From Anthopleura xanthogrammica (taxonomy: Eukaryota; Cnidaria; Anthozoa; Actiniaria; Actiniidae), in NCBI GenBank assembly GCA_964019055.1, contig OZ025218.1:9306170-9370169 (forward strand): a stretch of DNA of 64,000 nt. Direction: 5' to 3'. The first letter of the stretch is position 1. Each line of letters starts with the position of its first letter. The notes under the pieces are model-generated. The model did no database searches. It saw only the letters and a program-made list of their open reading frames with translations, and had not been told where the DNA came from. Positions 34,129-42,980 of the stretch are shown one piece after another. A program made the translations under genes and the position numbers.

Positions 34129-35885
34129 TTAGTGCTTGTTGTTGCAATTGTAGGTGTTCTTTGCAAAACACTCAACTGCAGCTTTGTCACAGCTACATAT
34201 GTTCCTCTCGCACTGGTCATTGGTAGTATCCCCTAGTGACAAAAAAGAAACGTACTGTTTGCCTAATGTATATAAGATAATGTTGGTTTGCGTATGATGA
34301 TGGAATATGAAATGTATATGTGATCGTACCATACTGAATGGACTCAGAAAAAATTCTGACCCATCTGGGGCTCAGAATTTTTTCTGAGTCCATTCAGTAT
34401 GGTACGATCACATATACATTTCTTAATGCATATAACTTCTGACTGATTTAATATTCTCAGTATTGATTCTACGTGAAGTGAATAGTTGAATGGCGAAAAA
34501 AAAATGTTGCATTACATATTTCAGAATCTACATGTCATAGCCCATTTGCATTTGCATTAATTGGATGACCAAAAGTGATTATCTATCATTAGTATAAATA
34601 CAAAGGTGATTATACAAAATCGCGCGCTCTGATTGGTTTTCTATCTCGGATTATCAGCCGATAATCACCTTTTCGGACAAAATGGCTGTCAGCGTGACCG
34701 TCGCGCTTTTAAAAAATAAAATATTTTCACTTTCAATGTTGTTTCCTTCTTTCTTTTTTGAAATAATCACCTTTTTATTTATACTAAAACAATTATTCAC
34801 CTCAAGCTCAGTGGTTATCGATGAATATTTACCTCGCAGCTCGAAGACTCGCCGCTCGGTAAATATTCATCGATAATCACTTCGCCTTCGGCGAATAACT
34901 GCTAAATATCGTAAATGTTTATCGTACTTACCGCAAGTGATTTTGCACGAAGGGTACTTTCCTGAAGTGGTGTAGTCGTATAAGTTCCATTTCGGCCTGC
35001 ACGAAATGTGACGTCTGTAACACAAGTCATGGGCTTGACAGCATCTTTTAAAACCAGGAAAGAAATGTAAGATACACGCTTATCATTAATTTATAAACGA
35101 AAAAAAACTAAAACCAAAGTATATCTTTCAGTATTTACCTGTCAACTCCATCTACCGGGACACCACTTCCTCCCCAGCCGCACCATTTGCCATACTTATT
35201 GTAATCCAAAGCGCTTCTCCCAGTTGCACACTTGATCATACTGGCAAACTGCCATATGGCCCGTTTTTCAGCAGGAACATCGTCTAGAAAAAAATGAATG
35301 AGAAATGCTTGGATTAGTACTAATTTATAAAGATTTATCAGTAAAAAGTTCACTGTAAAAAGAGAAAAATTGCCATGTTTTCATTAAACATAACTTACCT
35401 TTGCTGACATCCATTCTTTTGTCGTCCTGGGAAATGGGAAAAATACACAATACTCAGTATTTAGGCTTAATAAGAATCACATATTGTATAAAGTTCTTGA
35501 AACTGGATAAGATATAGTCTTTCAAATTTTTCGGCCGAGAAGGAAGTTGATTCCAAGCACAAAGGCCCACATTAAACGTCGATCTTTTCATGAGCCGAAC
35601 CTAATCTCACATTACAAAAGACCGCCTTATTATCCATTGTTTTCAATGCGTTCGGCTCATGAGAAGATCGACGTTTCAACAGGGCCTAATAGAAAGATTT
35701 CCCTTTTCTAGTGTTAACCCAATCGCATCCAACAAACTATTAGTTTTATCTCAGTTGTCTTTGGCTAAAAATTGACGGATTCTTTTTACGCTTACCTCGA
35801 GATTATTCACTGATAGACCATCAACCAAGAAAGCCATCCCAAGAAGGACAACAAGCATGGTGGTACACTTCTTCATCATCATCAT
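34129..35885 (-). CDS. Secreted phospholipase A2 (PLA2 copy 5)
   Basis: Five exons: 35885..35796, 35426..35399, 35283..35139, 35044..34932, 34232..34129 (stop TAA), giving 159 codons with consistent phases. The start lies in four tandem ATGs, and a Lys codon is duplicated after them. The signal core is [12 protein letters not shown]. The propeptide ends AEKR before AIWQF. The calcium loop is WCGWGG, the active site CCQAHDLCY, and the Asp99 block CSCDKAAVECF. Cys61 (ISC) and Cys91 (DQC) are both present. An extra cysteine occurs near the C-terminus (TYNC), without an obvious partner. Intron 4 carries a perfect 51-bp-arm hairpin and intron 1 a MITE. AATAAA on the minus strand lies at 33968-33973. 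It forms a subgroup with copy 6. Confidence 0.94.
34309..34422. repeat. Perfect 51-bp-arm hairpin in intron 4 of PLA2 copy 5
   Basis: Left arm 34309-34359 and right arm 34372-34422 are exact inverted copies around a 12-nt loop. The arms start GAAATGTATATG and end with CAGAAAAAATTCTGA. No mismatch was found by eye. Confidence 0.95.
34580..34905. mobile_element. Foldback repeat in intron 4 of PLA2 copy 5
   Basis: GGTAAATATTCATCGATAAT is mirrored by ATTATCGATGAATATTTACC-like sequence about 40 bp upstream, and GGTGATTAT and ATAATCACC boxes recur. It resembles the palindromic element at 48190-48470 in layout (GATTGG near a GATAATC palindrome). Confidence 0.45.
35567..35684. mobile_element. MITE in intron 1 of PLA2 copy 5
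   Basis: Near the left end ACGTCGATCTTTTCATGAGC is mirrored by GCTCATGAGAAGATCGACGT at the right. The outer ends AGGCCCAC and CAGGGCCT are partly complementary. Confidence 0.7.
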
Positions 35886-35989
35886 CGTCGTCGTCAGTTG
35901 TTCAAGTCAGTCGATGGTTTACTGGATCATCAAGCTCTTTACTCGAGGTATATCAGGGATGATATGAACAAAACTAAAAAATATTACCA

Positions 35990-36960
35990 TTTTTATGCCT
36001 TACAGGCTAAGTTTCGTAGGATTAAAGAACTGCCATTTTTTCGCGAATGTTTATGTATAGATTATTCCGAAATAGACAAAAGTATATTTCTGTGAAAGTC
36101 TCGTTTCAATGGGCTTTTCCTTAAAACGTTAATATCAAACTTGATGATCGAATACATCAATTATAGTTTCATGATTATTCGTAGTTTTTTTCATCACGTT
36201 CATCTTATCATCATTCTTAAATGTTGCGAGTTCCGTACTTAACTAGTTTTTGGCCAGCAAAAAATGTATCATTTTAGCTATAGAACCCTTGCACTAATTC
36301 CCAATCTGGTGATCAAAACAAAGGAATTAAAACATAATTCGTAATGTTAATATTTGTCATTGTTTTGACCCCCAGGTAGGGCCAGATTTAGTGCGAGGGA
36401 TCTATTCGTGTTTGAGGTAATACTATTTGACATCTAAGGATTTTGAAAGATAAACATTCTAAAACGTTATTTTGTTCGTTTAAGATGTATTGACTAAATA
36501 AAGCGAATGTAGAGATACACAGTGGGCGGCGGACTTTGTAAAAGTTCTAAGTTTGGGCTGACGGGGATTTAGAAGCAGAAAAGTATTTTTCCGTTCTTTC
36601 TGGTAGGGTTTTGAAAAGAGTAAAATTACGATAGAAAAATCAAGTCTTCTATTTATTGCGATAAATGTAAACTGAGGAATTCCTGTGTACTTAATGCTCC
36701 CAAAGGATCATGGGGAACACATGTAGTATGTGGATAATGATGACGTCGGTCGCGTTTTCTTATTACAGGTTGCTAAGCTACAGACTAATACGAGTGATTT
36801 TACTAAACAACAAAGTTGTATACTTAGTAACTAAAGCTAAGATTAAAACTGAAAAGAAAACAATGGAATTAGTTTCTACTTCTATGGATTATATAGATCA
36901 TTATACTTACTATTTTCTCACTGACCAAGTATAATCACCGCTCTTCTATTTTACTCTGTT
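35990..36960. repeat. Segmental duplication, upstream of PLA2 copy 5
   Basis: About 970 bp matches about 40540-41530 upstream of PLA2 copy 6 in the same orientation. Frames of 74 codons (36710-36934) and 71 codons (41261-41476) inside are similar (both contain TCSMW and KVVYLVTKAKIKTE), but the surrounding DNA is equally similar, so they are not counted as genes. Confidence 0.8.
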
Positions 36961-37259
36961 CTGAGAAAAACAATAACAACTTCTGACGTTAACAATTTGA
37001 ATTGTGGCATATTTAGTTGTTGCTTGAATTCTAGCTTCGAGAGAAAACGTCCTTTTTCAGCCGTTTATGACTTGCGAAATCGAGCGCTCCTGTTCATTTC
37101 GCTGAGCTCACGAACACAGTGATATGGAAATGAATCATCGAGCACTTCAATCCCCTTGAGATCTTTCCCAATGCAATATAATGCCTTTTGTTCAAACAAT
37201 AAAAGTGTCCACTGTATTATTAATTTCCATTTTCTCTCTTGGGCATCATAACATTTTAA

Positions 37260-37604
37260 AGGGGCACTTGGATGAAAACACCCCATATTTTGAAAGTCCG
37301 AATAGTTCAAGTATTTAAGAATAATATGACTCAATCATGATTATGAAAACCAGATTGGCAAAATTTTTAGCCTGAGAGCCACTTGCAGTTGAGAAATTTT
37401 GGTTTAAAAACTAAAAGAACAAAAGGGTTGAGTAAATGACGTCATTTACTCACAATTTAGATGCTGAAAAAAAATATGATTTTTATCCGCAAATTTTGAC
37501 TGTGAAGAATATATATTGCTTGGCTACTATTGGGGTCATATAGATAACTTTAACCAAGTTTCAAGGCATTTTCAATTTTCATCGATTTTCATCCAAGTGC
37601 CCCT
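37260..37604. mobile_element. Non-autonomous piggyBac-like element
   Basis: Ends AGGGGCACTTGGATGAAAA and TTTTCATCCAAGTGCCCCT are inverted copies flanked by TTAA on both sides (37256-37259 and 37605-37608). Older relatives of its interior (GACTTGAAACTTGGTTAAAC) lie at about 57978-58525 and 62967-63430. Confidence 0.75.
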
Positions 37605-37619
37605 TTAAGTAATGGTCCT

Positions 37620-38240
37620 AGTAAGAACTAGGCAGGCAAATGGCAATGGAATGCAGAAAGGTGCTAATTGTGTATTGTCTAATCCGTCCATCTCATTGGT
37701 TAAAACATGAAAATCTGCCATAATTTCAAAACTAAGCGGATTTTTTAACATTTTATTTGATATCTGATTCCCTTTTCATCTAAGATTTCCTGAGTCTTTA
37801 TATATCAACATTTCTATGTGGGGAACATATCGAATTATAAACGTCTTTTGGCTATTGTTTTGAACGCTTATGATTGGACGAGATCTTTTAGTACAAAAGA
37901 AACTTTGTTCCAAAACAGAGTTTTAGCACATTTTATTCTTAAAATGTGTTACCTATAGGCTGATATAAGACATTCTTATGTGGGGAAACTGCTATTACCG
38001 CAGAACAATAGAGAGTTACCTACTTCTTACGCGCATTGTTACTTAAGTTCAGAAAGATATAGTTTTACAGAAATATCCACAGTGTCGAGATTTTAAATTT
38101 TTTTTAATTTCATTTTTTGATAGAATGAAATTTAGAAGTCACTTATTTAATTCGAGTCCCGGTGAATTATTGGCTCCACCATAATTTACACGGCGTGATT
38201 TTTTCCAAAAATTGTTGCAAAAAGGGAAGGGAAGGGAAGG
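37620..38240. other. Intergenic, no gene recognised
   Basis: AT-rich spacer 3' of PLA2 copy 6. I see no exon, repeat or signal in it. Confidence 0.5.
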
Positions 38241-38244
38241 GAAG

Positions 38245-38570
38245 AGAACAGAACGGAACAGAACAGAACAGAACAGAACAGAACAGAACAGAACAGAACA
38301 GAACAGAACAGAACAGAACAGAACAGAACAGAACAGAACAGAACAGAACAGAACAGAACAGAACAGAACAGAACAGAACAGAACAGAACAGAACAGAACA
38401 GAACAGAACAGAACAGAACAGAACAGAACAGAACAGAACAGAACAGAACAGAACAGAACAGAACAGAACAGAACAGAACAGAACAGAACAGAACAGAACA
38501 GAACAGAACAGAACAGAACAGAACAGAACAGAACAGAACAGAACAGAACAGAACAGAACAGAACAGAACA
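38245..38570. repeat. (GAACA)n pentanucleotide array
   Basis: About 65 nearly perfect 5-bp units lie just beyond the 3' end of PLA2 copy 6 (AATAAA on the minus strand at 38618-38623). All frames stay open through it, so long open frames here are artefacts. Confidence 0.97.
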
Positions 38571-38763
38571 GAAGTGAACAGAAGAGCCGCAAATTGTTAA
38601 ATTTTGCTTCGTCATATTTTATTTCTACTTTTGGGTTAACATCGTCTTTGACAACCTGTCCTTTTCGTAGGAATCTTGGTATACTAACGATGTTTCCGTT
38701 TAGTTTACCCGCATTTTTTATTTTAACTTACATTGGTCACGGAAATGATGAGAATTTTGTTAC

Positions 38764-40432
38764 TTAGTGCTTGTTGGCGTCGTTGTAGGTGTTTCTTGCA
38801 AAACACTCAGCTGCAACTTTATCGCAGCTACAAACGTTCCTCTCGCACTGGTCATTCTGAGTACTATCGCCTAAAAGAAATGTAATGGTTACTTAGTTCC
38901 ATTGGTTTTTTTAAAATCATAATCAACGTTTGGCTATTATAAATTGATCAATTTGTTGTACTCACCACAACTGATGGTACACGACGGGTATTTTCCTGAA
39001 GTAGAGTAGCTGTAGTAGTTATACTTCGGATTGCACGAGTCGTGGTTATCGTAACACCAGTCGTGAGCTCGACAGCATCTTTTAAAAGGAAAACGAATGT
39101 GAGGTACACGCTTATCATTAACTTGGAAAAGTTTATTTTACAGTATTAACCTGTCAACTCCGTCTACCGGGACGCCACTTCCTCCACTGCCGCACCAGTT
39201 GCCATAGTTATTGTACTTCCAAGCGCTTTTCCCGGTGGCACACTTGATCATACTGGCAAACTGCCATATGGCCCGTTTTTCAGCAGGAACATCGTCTAGA
39301 AAAAAATGGATGAGAAATGCTTGGATTAGTACTAATTTATAAAGATTTATCAGTAAAAAGTTCACTGTAAACTGCCACAAGTTTCGTTTTTCAGCACGAC
39401 CATCCCCTAGAAAAATTTAATAAATATTGATCACTAAAATTTCACGGTAAAAATCAAAAATTGCCATCCTCTCATCAAACAGGTTTAAAAAAAGAAAACA
39501 TGACTTACCTGTTTTGACATTCATTCTTTTGTCATCCTGGAAGATAGAAAAAAACACACGATACTCGGTATTTAGGATCCTCGTAATGAGAGAAAGAATA
39601 AGAAATACGACAGCAACAACGACAACAATGATTGAATAATAATCATGATGATATGGATGAGGATGATAAACAATATGGCATTTCTACATCTCATGAACAA
39701 ATGATACACGTTACAGTACATCAGGGGCGGATCCAGGGGGTGGATTGGGTGGCTAGCCACCCCCCTCTTTGCAGAGCTTAAAACAGGAAAAATAGGTGCA
39801 CATACAGTGGAACCTCTATCTTACAGACATTCAAGGGCTGGGGGAAAGTCCGTAATGTACTAGAGGTGTCAGAGTTATTTTTACAAATAATAAATGTATG
39901 ATATGAATTTTGCATTGCCTGGACCTAAAGAGTTGTCCGCAACCCTAGACCTATCCTTTTAATATTTTTCTAGAGTTAGCCACCCCCCTTTGTAAAATCC
40001 TGGATCCGCCCCTGGTACATATATATAGAAAACATATATTCACAAATAGAATGCATTTACTTAAAGCAACCGTACTTCAAATTTAAATATATACGCATGG
40101 TTTGCTAAAAATTTAGAGTTTCAATTAAAAGGTAATCTACTTGATTTGAGAGCCGGTTTTTTTACGGTTTTCTCCGCAAAGCCGGCCTAACAAACTAGAT
40201 TCCAATTCGACCTGTAAGTTAGCCGTGACTTTGATCATTCAAGAGGTTGCTTCAGGGTATCGTTAAAAACTTGAAGATCTTAATTCTATCTCAGTTCAGT
40301 GTCTTTGACCTAAAATTGACTGATTCTTTTTAAGCTTACCTCGAGATTATTCACTGACAGACCCTCAACCAAGAAAGCCATCCCAAGAAGGACAACAAGC
40401 ATGGTGGTAGACTTATTCATCATCATCATCAT
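38764..40432 (-). CDS. Secreted phospholipase A2 (PLA2 copy 6)
   Basis: Five exons: 40432..40340, 39536..39509, 39295..39151, 39078..38966, 38870..38764 (stop TAA), giving 161 codons with consistent phases; donors are GT, though those after exon 3 (GTTAAT) and exon 4 (GTGAGT) differ from the usual GTAAGT or GTCAGT. The start lies in five tandem ATGs. The signal core is [12 protein letters not shown]. The propeptide ends AEKR before AIWQF. The calcium loop is WCGSGG, the active site CCRAHDWCY, and the Asp99 block CSCDKVAAECF. Cys61 (DSC) and Cys91 (DQC) are present. A vestigial copy of the 5' part of another exon 3 lies just upstream at 39371-39410. A hAT-like element sits in intron 1. This is the first gene of the array in transcriptional order. 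Confidence 0.93.
39371..39410 (-). pseudogene. Vestigial 5' half of PLA2 exon 3
   Basis: An AG acceptor followed by codons for [11 protein letters not shown], as in copy 4, is joined without a donor site to intron-like sequence leading to the full exon 3. The frame stays open from here through the real exon 3. This looks like the scar of an unequal crossover between two paralogs. Confidence 0.8.
39723..40014. mobile_element. hAT-like MITE in intron 1 of PLA2 copy 6
   Basis: Ends CAGGGGCGGATCCAGG and CCTGGATCCGCCCCTG are perfect inverted repeats of the type seen in animal hAT elements. GTACAT flanks both sides (39717-39722 and 40015-40020), compatible with part of an 8-bp target duplication. 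There is no transposase frame. Confidence 0.8.
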
Positions 40433-40539
40433 CGTCTTCAGTTGTTCAAGTATTATCAGTCGGTAGTTCACTTGATTTATCAAGCTCTTTACTCGAGGTA
40501 TATCAGGATGATATGAACAAAACTGAAAAATATTACCAT

Positions 40540-41530
40540 TTTTATGCCTTACAGGCTAAGATTTCGTTGGATTAAAGAACTGGCATTTTTTTCGCGAAAG
40601 TTTATTTATAGATTATGCTGAAATAGACAAAAGTATATTTCTGTGAAAGTCTCATTTCAATGGGCTTTTCCTTAAAACGTTAATATTAAACTTGATAGTA
40701 GAATACATCAATTATAGTTTCATGATTATTCGTAGTTTTTTCATCACGTTCATCTTATCATCATTTTTAAATGTTGCGAGTTCCGTACTTAACTAGTTTT
40801 TGGCCAGCAAAAAAATGTATCATTTTCGCTATACACCCCTTGCACTAATTCCCAATCTGGTGATCAAAACAAAAGAATTAAAACATAATTCGTAATGTTA
40901 ATATTTGTCATTGTTTTGACCCCCAGGTAGGGCCAGATTTAGTGCGAGGGATCTATTCGTATTTGAGGTAATACTGGTTGACATCTAAGGATTTTGAAAG
41001 ATAAACATTCAAAAACGTTATTTTGATCGTTTAAGATCTATTGCTTAAAAAAAGCGAATGTAGAGATACACAGTGGGCGGCGGACTTTGGAAAAGTCTAA
41101 GTTTGGGCGGGCGGGGATTTAGAAGCCGAAAAGTATTTTTCCGTTCTTTCTGGTAGGGTTTTGAAAAGAGTAAAATTACGATAGAAAACTAAAGTCTTCT
41201 TTTTATGGCAAATAAATGTAAAGTGAGAGATTCCTGTGTACTTAATGCTCCCAAAGGATCATGAGGAACACATGTAGTATGTGGATGAAGATGACGTCGG
41301 TCGCGTTTTCTTACTACAGGCTGCTAAGCTACAGACTAATACAAGTGATTTTACTAAACAACAAAGTTGTATACTTAGTAACTAAAGCTAAGATTAAAAC
41401 TGAAAAGAAAACAATGGAATTAGTTTCTACTTCTATGAATTATATAGATCATTTTGCTTACTATTTTTTTCACTGACCAAGTATAATAACTCTACTATTT
41501 TAGTCTGTTCTGAGAAAAACAATAATAACT
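40540..41530. repeat. Segmental duplication, upstream of PLA2 copy 6
   Basis: This is the counterpart of 35990-36960. Together they show that copies 5 and 6 arose by duplication of a unit that included the upstream region. Confidence 0.8.
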
Positions 41531-41539
41531 TCCGACGTT

Positions 41540-42980
41540 AATATTAAATTAATGTTGAACCTTCTTGTAAATTCGAGTCTTGGAAGTTAAGATAGTATCA
41601 ATCTAATTATTCCCCGGAAAGTGAGCTTGGAAAGTTAGTGTCAAGTTCTTAAAATAGAATTTTAAAAACAAATTCCAATATACAAAAAAAAATAGAAACG
41701 GTCAGGAGCTCAGTTCGATTCCTGGATTAGGCATTACATAAGAACGGCCTTCCAGGATTGAAAAAAAGGTTGGTGAAGGTTTCGAAGAGTGCAAAAGATT
41801 TTTAAGTGGAATTTTTAGCAAAAAAAATTGTATCTTTTATTGATTGATTTTTAGTTATTTTTGAAAGAATTGCAATTTTTGAAAATAGCCTGAGCAAACC
41901 TGTGCTTTTAGTGCACCAAAATATTTTTATCAAATAACTGTTATAAATCTGACTCGCTTTCTGATTGGTTGATGGCGCGTACATTATTAGAGCACAGAGC
42001 ACGAGCGCGCATTTGTATTTTATAAGAGAAATAAAAAATACGCGTCGTGCTTCTCCTAACACTTCTCTCGTTTTCTGCCAATCCCCACGTGCTTTATAAC
42101 TGCACACAGCACGCGCGTGAGTTTTCTATTTCTTCAATATATATAACCTTCGGCACTCGAATTTACTACATAGTTCTATCTTAAGTGGCAAAGCTTTGCT
42201 TCATATATCTACTCTTGTTCTGGCTTCATCAATGTCAAGAGATTATAAGGTGTATCATGGGAGGGATAACAAAGAATTTTGAGATTGGTGGATGGATCAT
42301 AAAGAATAATTTTCGTAAATGAGAAAATAAGCTGCAGTTCAAAACCATATACCACAGGCTTGGGAAAAAACTGGTTAACATTTCTACTTCCAGTTAAAAC
42401 TTACTGGCGAAATCACTCTTGACCACGTAACAAAAATGACTTGAAGCCAAGTACCTCCAACGAATACTTTTTCTTTTTAACGTTCGCCAACAATTTGGTT
42501 TAAAACCATTCGGTCGTTGTATGTAAACAGCTTTAACAAAGAGTGTCTGTATACGTATAGACCCATTTCAAGGCGTGACGTCAAAGCATCTCAATTTGGA
42601 GTACAAAACAAAAGAATTTCAATATCCTGAGAATAGACCCCTTGCAGCACGTCGGAATGCAGCTAAATTTGGAGGGCAAAACAAAAGGATCCAATTCTCC
42701 GGAGTTTGAAATTCTTTTGTTCTGCCCTCCAAATTTAGCTGCATTGCGACGTGCTGCACGGGGTCTATTGGAACCTATTGTTTTGTCATTGCGACGTGCT
42801 GCAAGGGGTCTATTGGAAACTATTGTTTTGTCCTTCAAATTGAGATGCATTCCGACGTGCTGCAAACCGAGAATCATATCTTTGCAAATCGAAATTTAAT
42901 TAGTATTTTAATTGTCTAAATTGCTACTTTGATTTACAAGCGAGTAACATGACAAACAAGAATAAAGAATAAAGAATGCT
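41540..42980. other. Intergenic, nested inverted-repeat elements
   Basis: No gene is seen. From about 42559 to 42870 there are at least three partial, nested copies of the element described at 8673-8812, with repeated GCAGCACGTCGGAATGCAGC or its inverse. Confidence 0.6.

Noticed and set aside
36710..36934. A 74-codon plus frame similar to one at 41261-41476
   Set aside because: The similarity is explained by a ~1-kb segmental duplication that is equally conserved outside the frame; no signal peptide or family match.
38139..38767. Long open frames on both strands (up to about 200 codons) with repeated Asn-Arg-Thr-Glu-Gln or Cys-Ser-Val-Leu-Phe
   Set aside because: They are translations of the GAACA pentanucleotide array, open in every frame; no independent coding evidence.
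41700..41740. tRNA-like B-box (GTTCGATTCC)
   Set aside because: No cloverleaf partner stems or A-box were found around it.
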